From Streptococcus equi subsp. equi (lineage in GTDB: Bacteria > Bacillota > Bacilli > Lactobacillales > Streptococcaceae), in NCBI GenBank assembly GCA_900637675.1, contig LR134389.1, positions 1,240,001-1,304,000 on the forward strand: a DNA stretch of 64,000 nucleotides, in the 5' to 3' direction. The position numbers and the translations under genes are program-made. The notes beneath the pieces were generated by a model that was not told the origin of the DNA, ran no database searches, and saw nothing but the letters and a program-made list of their open reading frames with translations. Within the stretch, counting starts at the first letter, position 1. Every line of letters starts with the position of its first letter. This document shows positions 1 through 12,662 of this stretch, piece after piece.

Positions 1-3000
1 ATACAATACCCTTATTACCGGTAATTTCATCCATATATCTGCACTTCATCAGCATATCACTTGATTTTTGAGAATCTGTGGTTGTAATTCCTGCTACATT
101 ACGCATTTTTGTAAAAACGTACAAATTTTTAAAAGCATGAACTTCGTCTACAAATAGCTTGTCTATCCCCAATTCTTCAAAGGTTACGACATCATCTTTT
201 CTATAATCATCATTTAATTTCTTTAGTTTTGCCTCCAGTCCTTTTTTCGTTTTTTCAAGCTGCTTAACGGTGAATTTCTGATCTCTATTCCTTTTATATT
301 CTTCGATAAAATCTATAATTTCATCAATCTGACTTTGAAGTTCATACTCCTGTCGCTGCTTTGAAATTGGAATCTTTTCAAACTGCGAATGCCCTATAAT
401 TACCGCATCATAATCACCGGTTGCAATCCTTGAGCAAAATCTTTTTCTTTTATCTGGTGTAAAGTCTTTTTCTGTTGCACAAAGAATATTTGCTGCCGGA
501 TACAGTTCATTAAACTCTCTACCAAACTGTTCTACAATATGGTTTGGAACTACAAACATTGACTTGTTACTCATTCCAAGCCTTTTAGACTCCATAGCAA
601 TTCCTATCATCTCAAAAGTCTTTCCAGCTCCAACTTCATGTGCAAGTAGGGTGTTTCCACCGAAAAGTCCTCTAGCAATCGCATCTCTTTGATGAGGTCT
701 AAGCTCTATTTCAGGATTCATTCCGTCAAAAGTTAAATTACTTCCATCATATTCTCTAAGCCTTATCGAATTGAATTTCTCATTGTATTCTTTTACAAGC
801 CTTGTTCTTCTGTCTATATCATCGAAAATCCAATTTTTAAACTCTTCTTTGATAATTTCCTGTTTACTTCTTGCAAGCATCGTTTCTTTTTGATTTAGTA
901 CAGAACTTTTCTTTCCGTTTTCATCAATGACTTGATCATATACATTGGTATCTCTAAGGTTTAATGTATCTTCAATCAGTTTATATGCACTTACTCTGCT
1001 TGTTCCGTATGTGAAATTGGCAAGGTCGTTTCCTTTATCTATACTTTTACCTTCAACTCTGTACTCCCCTGTAAAATTGGTATATTTAATATCAATATTC
1101 CATCTATTAGATGCCGATGTTTTTAGAAGATGGAACATAAAGCTCTTATAATCTTTCTCAGGTATCCAAGTTGCTCCCATTCTAACGGTTATTTCACTTG
1201 CCTCAAGCTCCTTTGGCATTACTTCTAGCAGCTTTTGTCTTTGGTAATTTAAACTGGACAGTTCTTTTTTTAAAGTCTCACTACCCTGTTTCAGTACATC
1301 TGCATCAATATTTTCAAGCTGTTCATTTTGTTCAAATTCATGTTCTACATTCTTTATATACGAATCTATTACTTCTATTTTATCTCTGATATTTCCAGAT
1401 AAATATTCATCAGCAGTTACGTAAGATCTTGAAAAATCTCCCAAGTCTATGGCTGAAGAAAAAGGAGTCGTATCACTTGGATCAAATCCATCTAAATTTA
1501 AGAATATTTCTCCCTTTAATCCTTCAATGATTTCTCCTCTTGTTTTTTCAGTGAGCTTTTCCATATACTCGAAATTGACTTTCCCTTTTTGAGAAATAGA
1601 TAGGATAAGTGCTTCTGTCAGATTGTCGGTATGCTCTATGGCTACTGCTTTTTTTATTGTTCTTTTTGTAAAGATATCGGATTTTTCTATAAAGTTTCCT
1701 TCTTTATCCAGCTTTTCCAAAGTGGACAGTAAAGAATAATTAGCGTCTTCACGAAACAGTTTTTTATTCGCCTTACTGTTTAAAATTCCGTATTTCTTGG
1801 AAAACTCATCATAAATACGATTTAACTCCCCTTGCTTCTCCTTAATTTCCGTATCGGAATAATCTTCTTTTTGATAAGCAATTACCTGTCTTAATGCTTT
1901 TTCTATTCCAAGATATGCCCTTACTTTTTCCTCATCATTTTTATTTAAATTCAATTTTTGCATAACGGAATTTTCTCTAAAATATACCTTATCATCAATT
2001 ACTGCATAAGAATAATTTTTCACACTGTCATCAGCCGGAATGGTTTCCACTTCAAATTCATTATTTAATTCTATCTTCTCATAACTTCCTTTAATGTTTT
2101 TAATGGCGGTATCCAGCTGTTCTTTCAGAGTACTATTTTCATCTGCAACACAGGCAAGACTTGTTCCAAATCTGCTTGATATTTCTTCCATATTTCCAAG
2201 TACCATATCAGGGTTATCTACAAAGTATTTGTTATATGTCAGTCCTCTTTCGTCAGTGCCAAGTTTTACCCATTCTTCATCAAGTTTTACCAGTCGATCT
2301 CTCTTTTTAAGAAAAATAATATCACTTGTTACTTCCGTACCCGCCTCGCCTTTAAAAGTATTATTAGGTAGTCTAATTGCTCCTAAAAACTCTGCTCTTT
2401 CTGAAATATATCTTCTGATATCTTCACTCTTTTTATCCATAGTTCCACTTGAACTTATAAAGGCTACTACTCCACCGGAACGTACTTTATCCAAGGTTTT
2501 GGCAAAGAAAAAATCGTGAATAAGAAAATTGTTTTTCTCATACTCACGATCAACTATCTTATATTCTCCAAACGGTACATTTCCCACCGCTACATCAAAC
2601 AGATTATTTGAAAAAGTCGTTTCTTCAAAACCTTTGATCTGTATTTTAGCATTAGGATATAGCCTACTTGCTATCCTACCACTTATACTGTCAAGTTCTA
2701 CACCATAAAATTTACTGCCTTTCATGCTGTCTGGAAGATTGCCTATAAATCTGCCAGTTCCCATACTTGGTTCCAAGATATTCCCACTTTCAAATCCCAT
2801 ATTTAATACGGCTTGATAGATACTGTCTATTACAATCTTCGGTGTATAAAAGGCTGTAAGGGTACTTTCCCTTGCTGCATCGTACTCAGACGGTGATAGA
2901 TTTTCTTTTAAGAATTCTCTTGCATCTTTCCATTGTCCTCCCTTTTCTTCATCAAAGACATCAGAAAGTCCACCCCAGCCGACATATCTACTCAAAATAT

Positions 3001-6000
3001 CCTGTTCTTCCTTTGTTGCATGACTATGTCTTTCCTCAATTTCTTTTAATACCTTGATGGCTTCTATGTTATTTTTAAGCCTTTCGGACGGCGGCAAGAT
3101 TTCATCTTCTTTTGTGATTTTGTAATTGATTGGAGGAATACCTCCCAAATACTTATCATCAGGGGCGTATCTTTCCTCCTCTTTTAATTTTTCTTCATAT
3201 TCTTTCATCTGCCAAAACATTTCATCAGTAATAGGTGAAGTAATAGAAGAACCTGCTATTCCCGGAATTCCTCTTTTTTCCCCATCTTCTTTCCAAGAAT
3301 GATAACTTTTCAATTTTTTATCAATGGTTTCTTTTTTATGCTTTGTAAGTTTTAGATTATTTCCATCTCCGTCAATTTGCCCAAGCCCGTTTAGATAATC
3401 AAAAGAAAGTTCAAATTCTCTATGACTATTAGGATTTTGTTCACTATATACTGTAAGTTCCCTGTTTTGATTATCGACTTTTACAATAAACTGATTGGCA
3501 ATCACAGAACCTTTATCATTTATTACATCTAAACTATGATGTAACAGTTCCGACTTGTCTTCTCCTAAGTTAAGATTGGTATCTATAACAATGAGCTTTT
3601 CATTTAGCTCTTCTCTGTCAGAAAAACTTACAATCGGAATTTGATGATTATTTTTTGATACAGGATTTAGCCATATATCATTTTTCTCTAAAATATTATT
3701 ATACTCAAAGGCACTTACTGTATATTCTTCTCCCTGATAGATTACCTTTGCCCCTATATTGACAGGTACACGTTCTTTCTCACTTGAAATTTCTTCTTTT
3801 CCCTTTGTTGTATCCTGTTCCTCAAATATATCTGTTAAAGACATTTGCTTTGCTTCAATACTTTTTTCACTATTTTTCTCATTTAAATTAAACCTTTCAA
3901 GGAGATCTTTTTTTGCATAAAGATTTGCGACCGGTCTTTGAGGTGTATATGAAATTTCTGTCATCAGTTTTTCTGTATTCGAGACAAGTTGTAACCTGCT
4001 CATTCCTACAGGATTAAAATTATTTCCTGTAATTTCATACTCTTTATTTTGAAAGATAACGGAAAGTCCTTTTTTGTTATATTCTTCAATATCTAACAGA
4101 ATAAGATCTTCACCATTTATACTTTGTTCTTGTAACTTCTCTGTTGTAGATATGATTTCCAAATCAAGTTCTCTTTCATTTCTAAAAGGAATAATTTCAC
4201 TGCCCGTTATAAAGCCGTTTAAATATCCTTCTGAATCATCTAGCTTTATTGTTTTATATGTTTTATAGTCTTGAATTTCTGAAATGATATATTCTTTGCC
4301 TTGATACCTTACATTCATTCCCTCTTGATATACAGGTTCTTTTCTTTCTTCCTTTGCTTTATCCTTTTCAATCTGTTCGTTGACATAGCCGGTAAGCATA
4401 ATATTTCTATGATTATCATCAAGCAGATAAGAAAGATTTTTAAGTATTGCTTTATAACTATCATAGGAAACCGCCACATTGCTACTTAACATATATCCGT
4501 TATATCTTAAATGCTGCCTTAACTCCTTGTTTTTCATATCCAAAACAAGTTCAGCCTCATAGCCTTCTTTCTTATCAATCTTATCTGTTATATGTTCCGG
4601 TGCTTTTAATTTTTCTTCAGATATACTCAATTCATTTAAGATAAATTCTTCGCTTTGTGGATGAAACTGATATTCGCCGACCTCCTTTACATCTTTAAAA
4701 ATAAGAGTTGATAAGACTTCTTTCTTATCTCTAATTTCAAGCACCTTTGCTTTTTCTTCTTCCGGTAGATTTACATTAAAATGTATTTCATTTTCTCTAT
4801 TGATATATGCAATGTTTTGATTAGCACCATCTATTTTTAAATTTCTGTTATATACATAAATGTCATTATAGTAATCAGGAAACTGTTCATTAAAACTTGC
4901 CACTTCAAAATCGTATCCGGCTTTTTCTTCCGTTACCCTATCCGATGAAATTTCATAAAGTCCTTGATTTTCAAGATAAAAAACATCATTTAAATCGGTC
5001 AAATTGACCTCTTTCATGCCTATTGCAATCTCATCGAAAAGTTTATCTATTTTTGCACTTTCTTCAAAGGTGCTGCCACGATACAATGGGTAAATTTTTC
5101 CCTCAAAGTTATTTTCTTTCGGATAAACACGAACTCCTGTTTCTTCTAAGGATATATCCTTTACTCTTTCTTTTTCTACAACAGCATAGTAATTCCCAAC
5201 CTTAACGGCAATTTTATCTTCATTCGGTATCTCAGCTATATTATCTTCTAACCTTACCTTTTCAGCCTCTATTTTCTCCAAAAAATAGTCAACATTGCTT
5301 GAATACAGTAAACTGTCCGCATTGTTATAGACTACCCTATATTCTCCATCATTATTTTGGAAAAAAGTCAGTCGAATTAAATCCGAAATATTTTCATCAT
5401 CTTCAAACGGATTATATTCATCAAGCCTTAGACCATCGGTATATACAAAGTTTCTAAAATATGGAAATAACTTTATATAATCATCTTTGCTTGATACCAC
5501 AGTCATAGATTCTTTTTCTAAAATATCTTTTATGACACTATCTATACTATCCATCCCGTATTCTTTATTTTCTTTTTCCGGTTCAATCTGCTCATAAAGA
5601 TATTGAAAATCTCTTTGGTTTACCTCATTTCCATCCCCGATATCCATTCTGAAGTGTTCTTCTACTTTCCCGTCTACAATATGGTCAAAATAGAATTTAG
5701 AATAACCTACCCATTCATCTGTCATTTCTCCGTATTCATCTTCACCGACAGTCTTATTATGAACTCTAATTTTTTCGTCAAGCACCTTGATTTCATCAAG
5801 CAATTTTTTCGTAACAACTTCTCCGGCATAATTTTTTTCTATCAGATTTGAGCCTTCATTAAATTCTACAATCCAATAATCCTTGTTACTTTGAGTTGAC
5901 GATATGTTATTCTCTACACCGGTTGCAAAGGCATTATGTTCTATTTCTGCTTGCCTTTCATATATTTCCTCCGCCTCTTCATAAGATACTTCTCTTTCAT

Positions 6001-9000
6001 CTTGAATCAGCAAAATTTCCTGTTCTCTTTGCCAATCTTGTTCATTTTCTTTAGAGTTTTGTTCCGTATAGGTATCTTCATCAAAATATTCTTCCTCAGT
6101 TTTTATGCTTTCTTGCTCTGTATATACATCTTCTTGAATATATTTTCCATTTTCAATAAGGTTATCTATTTTTTTTACAACCTGATTCCATTTCAAAATA
6201 ATATCCTTACAATTTTCTTTTTCAAGTTTTATCCCCTTAGCATCGTGCCACTCACTACTTCCTCTTGCCCTTGATAAAGCATGAGTCTGTCCTCCTGTTC
6301 CGTACTCGTCTTTTAAAAAATTTGCTCGTTCTTCGGTAGTATGGGCTTCCCTAAAAAAGTTATATATTCTTTCTTTTCCGCCGGATACATTGCTACCGCT
6401 GCTTAAATATCTATCAATTTCATCTTCTGTGATAAATCCCTGTATTGCTGGTAATTCTATAAGTGTTGAGGTAAATTCTTTTCTTGGCAGTTCCAAATCA
6501 TCTAATCGTTTTGATATATCATCTAAATCATGATTATGAAATCTTAAAACATTCGAGTTCTCCTTATACGCCTTAAAAAACTCTATATACTCCTCTTTTA
6601 AGTTCACTCTAAACTCTTTATCTTCCAATTTTTTTGTAAGATACTCTGTTTTTTCAGGATATCCGTTTCTTTGTTTTTCATTTAGAATTGGCAAAAACTG
6701 ATTTTTTACCTCATCACTTAGATCTCCTTTTAAAAACCACAGCTTTTCAGAAAGTTCTGCTCTTTCAAAAGAAAAGGCTTCTGCTACCTCCACATTTGTA
6801 CTGTATTTTCCATAATCAATCAATTCTCCTATGCGTATTGCTGCATCTTTCCATGGTAAAATCTGCATAGGATTTTCTCTTGAGGAAACATCATTGGATA
6901 AATGTATCCCGTCCATTTCATACCAAGCACAAACCTTATTTCCATTTAGTTCATATCCATTTCCTCCTTGAAAAGTTTTTTGAAGAAAATCAGCTAATTC
7001 TTCCATGCTTTTTTCTTTAGAATATTCGGCTAAAACCTTTAAATGTAAATTATCCTCATTTCCTCCATGAATTAAAACAGCACCAATCTCTTCTTGCTGC
7101 ATTGGTAATTCAAATCTTCCTTGAACTCCTACATTTTGAGCAAAAGAAAAAGAAGTCCTCTCGACTTCTTTTTCCTCATTTTCTACATGATTTTGTTCTA
7201 TCTTCTGTATATTTTCTTTACGATACTCATCTATACCCAAATGATCTGTTCCATAGCCATTTTTGTTAGTGTCATATCCAAGTTCTTCTTCAGTCCTGTG
7301 TATTTCAGAAAGTCCTGATCCTGCATTTCTGTGGTCATTTTCCAAGCTTCTTTCATCCTCGGCTCTTCTATATTCAGGAAATCCTCCACTTGTTCCTGAA
7401 TATCTATCAAATGATCCATTAAAGTTTCTTCCATCAGCATAATCTGATATTCCTCTTGTTTCTCCTCTTTGAGATATTTCAGTCTCTCCTTGCCAAATCG
7501 GTTCAGTTTGCTTGCGTTTATTTTCTCCGGCATTTTCATATTCGGAACTAATACTTCCGCTCCATCCTCCATTTTCTCCAATCTGTAAGTCCCTCCCTGT
7601 CTCTCGAATGGACTCTCTTTTACGATCGGTGTATAAATCTCGTTTTCTAGGATGTACTCCTTCTTCGCCAATACTACGGTTTCTTTCATCTTCCAAACCT
7701 CCTTCATTTCTTTCTTTTTCATTTTCTATAATTTCGGTATTTCCGTTAATTTCATCTGTAACATTAGTATAACGCTCCGCAATACTATTTGTCTGCTCCC
7801 TTTTTTGAATTTCTGAAATTTTTTCTCTTTCTTCCACTTTTGAAATTTCTCTACTTATATCCATAAGTATTCTTTTTACATTGTTTGAAGTAAAGAAAAG
7901 TAATCTGTCAATATCCTGCATACTTGAAACATTTGAAAGCATCTCTAATTTTTCTATATCACCGGAAAATGCAACTCCCATTCTCTCATATACCGATACT
8001 TTTGCAGATTCTTCCAAAAAATGAAGAATTTGTACTTTCTTATTTTCCTTTAAAGTTTCATCACTTAAAGAATTAAGTACCTTATTTAGTAATTGCTTTG
8101 TATATAGTGAAACGATTGTATTTATCTTATCTTCAGTAGAAAATATAAGGTTACTGTTTTTTTCTTTGAAAACATCGATAAGAGTATCTAAGGCAGCTAC
8201 ATGCTTATTATTGCTATATTCCCATAACTTTACTTCAGAAATGTTGTGATTTAAACTTACTGTCTGACTTGCATCAAAGATATACTTTATCTTCTCTCTT
8301 TCAATGTCTAAAACAGGTATTCCTTTTTCTCCTCTATTTACATTTCTTCCTATACTTTTCCAATAGTCATATTCTGCACAAGCAGTTGCATTTTCATTTA
8401 CCGTATATATGCTAAGCTGGTTAAAGTACGGATATTTATAGTTATTTCCCATCACTTTGAGATAAGTTTCATACCTGTCTATATTTTCTTTAAATTCTTC
8501 TTTTGCAAAATCAAGAATCTGTTTGACTTCATCAAATTCATATCTTGGCACTGTATCTCCCTCCTTTTTCTTCTTATTTTCATATCTTTTTTCTTCTATT
8601 TTTTCCTTTGATGTATATACTTTTTCCCAATCATAAAATTGATTGATAGAGCTTATCGCCTTATCTGCAATATAGTGGATATAATCGGTATTGCCTCGTC
8701 TTTTATACCATTTTTCTCTTTTCAGTCCGCTACTTTCCATAAATGATATTGCCATTTCTACATTTCCTGTATAGTAAAGCAGCCTTTGTAGCATAAAAAA
8801 ATCAGCCTCCGATTGGCTGTTAAAATAGCGTTCATAATTACCATAGTAAATTTGTCTTAAATCTTCTCCTGCATATGAAAAATATCCCCTGTCAAATAAC
8901 TTTTCTAATATGTCCTGATCCCCATTGTAAGAAGTAACCGTTGGACTTCTTTTATTTTCAGCACTAATTTTATTTGTCTTTGGCATATATTTTTCATATA

Positions 9001-9526
9001 AGGGCTTTAGCTCACTGTCAATACTTTCTATTTTGCTCCTATCTCTATCCTTTATAACATTACCGGTAACTGTAAAAAACCTATCCTTATCATAAATTTC
9101 AAGATTTTTATATCTTTTTCTTTCTCCCGGCACCTCTCCTTTTCCAATAAAATGTAGTCCTGTTTTCGATGGAGAAATCTCAGCATAGGTGGAAACTTCT
9201 CTTAAAAAATCAGCCGTCATAGAGCTTACATGATGATTCGTATTGTACTCCATAATGTCATCACTTACTTTATCAATATCTATTCCAATGTATCCATCTC
9301 CTAAGAAAAAGCCAAGCCCTTCGCCAACATTATGTTTTAATGCCATGATACAATCCTCATAGCTATTCCATGTAGCTTTATCATTTGATTTTGCCGGCTC
9401 TTTATTTGGCATTAGTGGAAGTTTCGTGTTCTTCCCGTCTCTTTGAATGATTTTATATAGGCACCAACGCTTCTCTTTTTTCATCTCATCAGGAATATTT
9501 TCATAGTTTTTTATGAGGTCATTCAT
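1..9526 (-). CDS. Giant ICE protein: PrimPol primase - ArdC-like - N6-adenine methylase - SNF2 helicase (partial, 3' end outside window)
   Basis: A single open frame of about 3,175 codons runs from an ATG at 9526 (AGAGGTGG just upstream) off the left edge; the C terminus is missing. Order of domains: an N-terminal archaeo-eukaryotic-type primase with acidic motif [10 protein letters not shown] (about residues 78-87) and SKTGLHF (about 120); an ArdC-like ssDNA-binding domain ([14 protein letters not shown], then FDASQT, about 385-420); a charged low-complexity linker (about 600-770) that contains another gene in a second frame; a long region with repeated short motifs of the type VxYQGxEYxV; a methylase with motif [10 protein letters not shown] (about 2250) and a variant motif IV NVPFG (about 2312); and an SNF2-type helicase with Walker [10 protein letters not shown] (about 2960) and [10 protein letters not shown] (about 3125). 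Large SNF2/methylase proteins are common in Tn1549- and Tn5252-type ICEs; role in replication, antirestriction or maintenance of the transferred DNA is inferred. Confidence 0.9.
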   Translation of the reverse strand, partial: MNDLIKNYENIPDEMKKEKRWCLYKIIQRDGKNTKLPLMPNKEPAKSNDKATWNSYEDCIMALKHNVGEGLGFFLGDGYIGIDIDKVSDDIMEYNTNHHVSSMTADFLREVSTYAEISPSKTGLHFIGKGEVPGERKRYKNLEIYDKDRFFTVTGNVIKDRDRSKIESIDSELKPLYEKYMPKTNKISAENKRSPTVTSYNGDQDILEKLFDRGYFSYAGEDLRQIYYGNYERYFNSQSEADFFMLQRLLYYTGNVEMAISFMESSGLKREKWYKRRGNTDYIHYIADKAISSINQFYDWEKVYTSKEKIEEKRYENKKKKEGDTVPRYEFDEVKQILDFAKEEFKENIDRYETYLKVMGNNYKYPYFNQLSIYTVNENATACAEYDYWKSIGRNVNRGEKGIPVLDIEREKIKYIFDASQTVSLNHNISEVKLWEYSNNKHVAALDTLIDVFKEKNSNLIFSTEDKINTIVSLYTKQLLNKVLNSLSDETLKENKKVQILHFLEESAKVSVYERMGVAFSGDIEKLEMLSNVSSMQDIDRLLFFTSNNVKRILMDISREISKVEEREKISEIQKREQTNSIAERYTNVTDEINGNTEIIENEKERNEGGLEDERNRSIGEEGVHPRKRDLYTDRKRESIRETGRDLQIGENGGWSGSISSEYENAGENKRKQTEPIWQGETEISQRGETRGISDYADGRNFNGSFDRYSGTSGGFPEYRRAEDERSLENDHRNAGSGLSEIHRTEEELGYDTNKNGYGTDHLGIDEYRKENIQKIEQNHVENEEKEVERTSFSFAQNVGVQGRFELPMQQEEIGAVLIHGGNEDNLHLKVLAEYSKEKSMEELADFLQKTFQGGNGYELNGNKVCAWYEMDGIHLSNDVSSRENPMQILPWKDAAIRIGELIDYGKYSTNVEVAEAFSFERAELSEKLWFLKGDLSDEVKNQFLPILNEKQRNGYPEKTEYLTKKLEDKEFRVNLKEEYIEFFKAYKENSNVLRFHNHDLDDISKRLDDLELPRKEFTSTLIELPAIQGFITEDEIDRYLSSGSNVSGGKERIYNFFREAHTTEERANFLKDEYGTGGQTHALSRARGSSEWHDAKGIKLEKENCKDIILKWNQVVKKIDNLIENGKYIQEDVYTEQESIKTEEEYFDEDTYTEQNSKENEQDWQREQEILLIQDEREVSYEEAEEIYERQAEIEHNAFATGVENNISSTQSNKDYWIVEFNEGSNLIEKNYAGEVVTKKLLDEIKVLDEKIRVHNKTVGEDEYGEMTDEWVGYSKFYFDHIVDGKVEEHFRMDIGDGNEVNQRDFQYLYEQIEPEKENKEYGMDSIDSVIKDILEKESMTVVSSKDDYIKLFPYFRNFVYTDGLRLDEYNPFEDDENISDLIRLTFFQNNDGEYRVVYNNADSLLYSSNVDYFLEKIEAEKVRLEDNIAEIPNEDKIAVKVGNYYAVVEKERVKDISLEETGVRVYPKENNFEGKIYPLYRGSTFEESAKIDKLFDEIAIGMKEVNLTDLNDVFYLENQGLYEISSDRVTEEKAGYDFEVASFNEQFPDYYNDIYVYNRNLKIDGANQNIAYINRENEIHFNVNLPEEEKAKVLEIRDKKEVLSTLIFKDVKEVGEYQFHPQSEEFILNELSISEEKLKAPEHITDKIDKKEGYEAELVLDMKNKELRQHLRYNGYMLSSNVAVSYDSYKAILKNLSYLLDDNHRNIMLTGYVNEQIEKDKAKEERKEPVYQEGMNVRYQGKEYIISEIQDYKTYKTIKLDDSEGYLNGFITGSEIIPFRNERELDLEIISTTEKLQEQSINGEDLILLDIEEYNKKGLSVIFQNKEYEITGNNFNPVGMSRLQLVSNTEKLMTEISYTPQRPVANLYAKKDLLERFNLNEKNSEKSIEAKQMSLTDIFEEQDTTKGKEEISSEKERVPVNIGAKVIYQGEEYTVSAFEYNNILEKNDIWLNPVSKNNHQIPIVSFSDREELNEKLIVIDTNLNLGEDKSELLHHSLDVINDKGSVIANQFIVKVDNQNRELTVYSEQNPNSHREFELSFDYLNGLGQIDGDGNNLKLTKHKKETIDKKLKSYHSWKEDGEKRGIPGIAGSSITSPITDEMFWQMKEYEEKLKEEERYAPDDKYLGGIPPINYKITKEDEILPPSERLKNNIEAIKVLKEIEERHSHATKEEQDILSRYVGWGGLSDVFDEEKGGQWKDAREFLKENLSPSEYDAARESTLTAFYTPKIVIDSIYQAVLNMGFESGNILEPSMGTGRFIGNLPDSMKGSKFYGVELDSISGRIASRLYPNAKIQIKGFEETTFSNNLFDVAVGNVPFGEYKIVDREYEKNNFLIHDFFFAKTLDKVRSGGVVAFISSSGTMDKKSEDIRRYISERAEFLGAIRLPNNTFKGEAGTEVTSDIIFLKKRDRLVKLDEEWVKLGTDERGLTYNKYFVDNPDMVLGNMEEISSRFGTSLACVADENSTLKEQLDTAIKNIKGSYEKIELNNEFEVETIPADDSVKNYSYAVIDDKVYFRENSVMQKLNLNKNDEEKVRAYLGIEKALRQVIAYQKEDYSDTEIKEKQGELNRIYDEFSKKYGILNSKANKKLFREDANYSLLSTLEKLDKEGNFIEKSDIFTKRTIKKAVAIEHTDNLTEALILSISQKGKVNFEYMEKLTEKTRGEIIEGLKGEIFLNLDGFDPSDTTPFSSAIDLGDFSRSYVTADEYLSGNIRDKIEVIDSYIKNVEHEFEQNEQLENIDADVLKQGSETLKKELSSLNYQRQKLLEVMPKELEASEITVRMGATWIPEKDYKSFMFHLLKTSASNRWNIDIKYTNFTGEYRVEGKSIDKGNDLANFTYGTSRVSAYKLIEDTLNLRDTNVYDQVIDENGKKSSVLNQKETMLARSKQEIIKEEFKNWIFDDIDRRTRLVKEYNEKFNSIRLREYDGSNLTFDGMNPEIELRPHQRDAIARGLFGGNTLLAHEVGAGKTFEMIGIAMESKRLGMSNKSMFVVPNHIVEQFGREFNELYPAANILCATEKDFTPDKRKRFCSRIATGDYDAVIIGHSQFEKIPISKQRQEYELQSQIDEIIDFIEEYKRNRDQKFTVKQLEKTKKGLEAKLKKLNDDYRKDDVVTFEELGIDKLFVDEVHAFKNLYVFTKMRNVAGITTTDSQKSSDMLMKCRYMDEITGNKGIV
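7231..7689 (-). CDS. TnpV-like protein encoded in a second frame inside the giant ICE gene
   Basis: A complete 152-codon frame starting at ATG 7689. It is preceded by a near-perfect Shine-Dalgarno AAGGAGG (7698-7704) at 8 nt spacing; the frame opens 11 codons earlier, but the start at 7689 fits the signal. The protein shows the pattern I associate with transposon-encoded TnpV proteins: [11 protein letters not shown] near residue 25, a proline-containing LPxxxxPE-like stretch, then [18 protein letters not shown] followed by a hydrophobic/acidic helix ([17 protein letters not shown]). Length is close to the usual 110-150 residues. TnpV function is unknown. The surrounding giant gene is open in a different frame over the same bases and reads there as an Arg/Glu/Gly-rich linker, so both strands of evidence (family resemblance and ribosome binding site) are needed to call this a gene. 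It could still be an accidental or fossil frame. Confidence 0.6.
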   Translation of the reverse strand: MKETVVLAKKEYILENEIYTPIVKESPFERQGGTYRLEKMEDGAEVLVPNMKMPEKINASKLNRFGKERLKYLKEEKQEEYQIMLMEETLMDHLIDIQEQVEDFLNIEEPRMKEAWKMTTEMQDQDFLKYTGLKKNLDMTLTKMAMEQIIWV

Positions 9527-9542
9527 AACTACCACCTCTTTT

Positions 9543-10289
9543 TTATAGTTCCATTCCCTTATCTTTTTTAAGTGCCTTTATATCTTTATTCTTTTCTTCC
9601 TGCTTGATTTTTTGCTGATTTTCCTTTAATTTTTTTAGCACAGACGGTTTTTTCTCCATCTTTTCCTTTTGACTTTCTTTTTCCTCTATGCTTTGTTCCC
9701 TTTTTTTTATCAGGGTTTTCTCTTTATTCAGATTGCCTTTTTCCAGTTTTTCTTCATCTTTTTGAATTTCTTTAGATAGATTATCAAGTTTTGCTAAGCA
9801 ACTATCCAGTTTCTTTTGTTGATCCTTGATAAAATCCTGCATGGAATTTACCAATCCTTTTACAATTCCTATTTTCATCTGTACAAATTTTTCCTGTGCT
9901 TTGGTAAGGTTATAGGAAAGCTGATGTTTCATATTATCATACAGATGTTTAATACTTCCTACCGCTTTTTCCTGTAAATTGATAAGGGTATTTCCTACAG
10001 ATTTGATATCTCTTATAATCAATGAACCAAAAGTTATATTTTCCATTTCGTTTAATCGTTTAATTTCAGCTTTTAATCCGGTGATTTCTTCTTTGAGTGC
10101 TTTCAATTCTTTGATATTTACATCAAAGTCCTTATTTTGCATCTCTTCTTTCATTTCCTTAGCAATCACAAGCTGCTGATTTATATGTTCTTCTAAAAAG
10201 TCAGCTGTTTTGGTATATTCCTCTTTAATCTCCTGCATAACTTCCTTTGTCTGATTTTCCTGTGATTGTAATACTTCATTCTTATCCAT
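9543..10289 (-). CDS. Coiled-coil ICE protein of unknown function
   Basis: 248 residues, with a start just after a purine-rich AGGAGGA. I do not recognise a catalytic domain. Residues about 10-90 are heptad-like and acidic/basic ([20 protein letters not shown]), a central segment (about 90-160) is less charged, and residues about 165-245 are extremely Lys/Glu/Gln rich, predicting a long coiled coil. It sits 16 bases upstream of the start of the giant primase/helicase gene and 40 bases downstream of a small methyltransferase gene, in the same operon, and similar coiled-coil proteins occupy this place in related clostridial ICEs. A structural or DNA-tethering role is possible but nothing in the sequence proves it. 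Confidence 0.75.
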   Translation of the reverse strand: MDKNEVLQSQENQTKEVMQEIKEEYTKTADFLEEHINQQLVIAKEMKEEMQNKDFDVNIKELKALKEEITGLKAEIKRLNEMENITFGSLIIRDIKSVGNTLINLQEKAVGSIKHLYDNMKHQLSYNLTKAQEKFVQMKIGIVKGLVNSMQDFIKDQQKKLDSCLAKLDNLSKEIQKDEEKLEKGNLNKEKTLIKKREQSIEEKESQKEKMEKKPSVLKKLKENQQKIKQEEKNKDIKALKKDKGMEL

Positions 10290-10330
10290 ACTATCCTCCT
10301 TCGTTTTTTCAGTTGTTTTATTCCATCCTT

Positions 10331-10882
10331 TTATCTAATCCACCTTAACTCCGTAATACCTTTGTATCCCACCTCCCATATAAACCAGGCAAAGGCAATA
10401 GCACTGCTTTTGTATTTCTCAAATTCTCCGTTTTTTGCACAATTAAGCCTTTTGGAAAATACATATACTCTCTTTGGAGGATATTTCCTAAATAATTCAT
10501 ATCTTGATTGACCTTCCAAAAAAGCCAACCGAAATAGCATTGCTATCTTTACTTTAGGTCCTGATATTTCAAGAGCGTGCCTTAAAAACTCACTTGCACA
10601 AAAATATGGTGGATTGGTTACTATATCCAATATATTTTCTGTTACTGTAAAAAAATCAACTTCTCTTTCTTCTCCATATCCCCTATAACAAATATCTGTA
10701 GCTTTTACCTTATAACCGTATTCTTCCAGAACTTTTCCGATATGCCCCATTCCACAAGCCGGCTCATAAATAGGAGATAGAAACTGCTCTCTTTTTAAAA
10801 GTTCATGAATTGCCCTTTTATCTGTGGCATAAAAATCCAATTTTTCTCTGTCTTTACTAAATTTTATTAGAGTATCAAACAT
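10331..10882 (-). CDS. Small SAM-dependent DNA methyltransferase-like protein
   Basis: 183 residues. Residues about 40-60 carry a class I methyltransferase motif I (YEPACGMGHIGKVLEEYGY) ending in an acidic ATDI strand, and residues about 92-96 carry the catalytic NPPY motif of N6-adenine methylases. No target-recognition domain is visible, so this is a minimal enzyme, shorter than typical Dam- or restriction-associated methylases. It lies 3 bases downstream of the topB stop codon and is surely co-transcribed. ICE-borne methylases usually protect incoming DNA from host restriction; that role is inferred. It could also be a degenerate paralogue of the methylase domain in the giant protein. Confidence 0.8.
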   Translation of the reverse strand: MFDTLIKFSKDREKLDFYATDKRAIHELLKREQFLSPIYEPACGMGHIGKVLEEYGYKVKATDICYRGYGEEREVDFFTVTENILDIVTNPPYFCASEFLRHALEISGPKVKIAMLFRLAFLEGQSRYELFRKYPPKRVYVFSKRLNCAKNGEFEKYKSSAIAFAWFIWEVGYKGITELRWIR

Positions 10883-10885
10883 AGA

Positions 10886-12598
10886 CTAATCCTTTTTATA
10901 ACGGGATAATTCATTTCTTATCTCAGCTTCTACTCTTCTTAAAAATTCTTCCTTTGAAGATTTCCCTTGAGAAATATCAGACAACTCCATTTCCCACTTT
11001 GCAGTTGTTTCAGCAGATTTAAAGTTGTCTGCAACAATTGTTATAAGACTAATTCCTTTATGTGTAGCTACAAGATTTTTCTTATCTCTTTGAATAAAGC
11101 CTTTGTAAATTAGATTTTCTATAATCCCTGCACGAGTTGCGGGTGTGCCAATACCCTTTCTTTCAACCTCAATACCTTTTTTTAAAGCGTCATTTCCTGC
11201 TGTTTCCATGCTTTTTAATAAGGTGTTTTCCGTAAAATGTTTTGGAGGTTGCGTATATTTTTCTTTGATTTCTTTATCCTTGATTTTAAGACTATCACCT
11301 ATATTTACATTTGGAAGTTCTATATCTTCATTCTTTTTCGTCTTATATTCCTTTAAATACTTAGTAAACCCCTCATCCTTAATTACTTTTCCGGAACTTG
11401 TAAATTTAAAGCCGTCAAAAGTCACTACAATCTTTGTTGTATTCTCGATTAAAGGATAGCCCACACTTGCGTGTAACTTATTAAAAATAAGTCCATACAC
11501 TTTTGCTTCACTCTCCGGAATACTCAATAAATCTTCACTCATTGAACTTACTGTCGGTATAATAGCATGATGATCCGTTACCTTGCTTGAATTAAAAATG
11601 ACCTTAATACGCCCTGTATCAAAGTCATTTTGTCCCAATATGTTATTTATCATACTTGTAATCATATCTTCAGTAAGGCATCTACTGTCTGTTCTTGGAT
11701 AGGTAATAAGTTTCTTCTCATACAGACTTTGAGCATAATCAAGAGTCTGCTTAGCTGAGTATCCAAAATATTTATTGCACTCTCTTTGAAGTGTTGTCAG
11801 GTCAAAAGGTAAATCCGGCTTTGTAATCTTTTCATTTTGAATGACATCGGTAATTTCAATCTTATCACCAACTAAATTGATTAGCTGCTCTGCTGCTACC
11901 TTATCATCAATTCTGTCTGTGGAAAGTATAAAACCGTCCATAGATAGCTCTACAGTATAATATTTTTCTTTTTTAAAGTTTGCTATCTCGTCATCTCGTT
12001 TTACAATCATGGCAAGAGTTGGCGTCTGCACCCTACCGACAGAGTAATTTTGATTATATAAGCAGGAATAAAGTCTACTAATATTCATTCCGACTAACCA
12101 ATCTGCAATGGCTCTTGCCTGTGCCGATTCAAAGAGATTGTCATATTTCTTTCCGTCTTTTAGATGATCAAAACCCTCTTTAATCGCACTATCTTCCATA
12201 GATGAAATCCAAAGGCGTTTCATTTTCTTTTTACAATTCACTTGATTATAAACAAGTCTAAAAATGCTCTCTCCCTCACGACCTGCATCGCAAGCATTTA
12301 TAACCGTATCAATTTCTTTATCATTCATCAGCTTTTTAAGGATGTTGAATTGCTTCTTGGTTGCCTTTGCTACTTCATACTTATAGTCCTTGGGAATAAT
12401 CGGTAAATCAGCCATATCCCACTTGGCATACTTTTCATCATAAGCATCCGGATTTGCCATCTGAATTAAATGACCAACACACCAACTTACCCTATATCCA
12501 TTTCCCTCATTATATCCGTCTTTCTTTTTTGTTGCTCCAAGCACCTTTGATATGCTTATTGCAACACTCGGTTTTTCACTTATCACCAGTGTTTGCAT
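10886..12598 (-). CDS. topB: DNA topoisomerase III, ICE-type
   Basis: 570 residues, type IA topoisomerase. The Toprim domain begins at residue 1 (LVISEKPSVA, with the catalytic Glu) and contains DAGREGE near residue 105. The family signature SVGRVQTPT lies near 190, and the active-site tyrosine is in LITYPRTDSR near residue 295. The chain ends shortly after the core, so the C-terminal zinc-ribbon extension of some chromosomal enzymes is absent, as is usual for plasmid and ICE copies. It relaxes or decatenates DNA and probably helps replication or resolution of the excised element. A bidirectional stem-loop lies upstream, between this gene and the AbiE pair. The start is preceded by AAGGAGG. 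Confidence 0.95.
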   Translation of the reverse strand: MQTLVISEKPSVAISISKVLGATKKKDGYNEGNGYRVSWCVGHLIQMANPDAYDEKYAKWDMADLPIIPKDYKYEVAKATKKQFNILKKLMNDKEIDTVINACDAGREGESIFRLVYNQVNCKKKMKRLWISSMEDSAIKEGFDHLKDGKKYDNLFESAQARAIADWLVGMNISRLYSCLYNQNYSVGRVQTPTLAMIVKRDDEIANFKKEKYYTVELSMDGFILSTDRIDDKVAAEQLINLVGDKIEITDVIQNEKITKPDLPFDLTTLQRECNKYFGYSAKQTLDYAQSLYEKKLITYPRTDSRCLTEDMITSMINNILGQNDFDTGRIKVIFNSSKVTDHHAIIPTVSSMSEDLLSIPESEAKVYGLIFNKLHASVGYPLIENTTKIVVTFDGFKFTSSGKVIKDEGFTKYLKEYKTKKNEDIELPNVNIGDSLKIKDKEIKEKYTQPPKHFTENTLLKSMETAGNDALKKGIEVERKGIGTPATRAGIIENLIYKGFIQRDKKNLVATHKGISLITIVADNFKSAETTAKWEMELSDISQGKSSKEEFLRRVEAEIRNELSRYKKD

Positions 12599-12623
12599 AA
12601 ATTCCTCCTTTTTTCTACATGAA

Positions 12624-12662
12624 AAAAGACAATCAGAGTTTGCATTTCTCCAATTGTCTTTT
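12624..12662 (-). terminator. Stem-loop terminator after the AbiE pair
   Basis: AAAAGACAAT and its exact complement ATTGTCTTTT are separated by a 19-base loop. The stem ends in A and T runs on both strands, so it could work in either direction. It lies downstream of abiEii and just upstream of topB, separating the two transcription units. Confidence 0.7.

Noticed and set aside
945..6870. Many plus-strand open frames of 60-140 codons over the left 7 kb
   Set aside because: They are antisense to the giant minus-strand gene, are rich in Phe/Leu/Ser from reversed Lys/Glu/Asn codons, and have no ribosome binding sites or recognisable domains.
7512..7772. Plus-strand 86-codon frame across the TnpV region
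   Set aside because: Antisense to two open minus-strand frames; composition is that of a shadow and there is no ribosome binding site.
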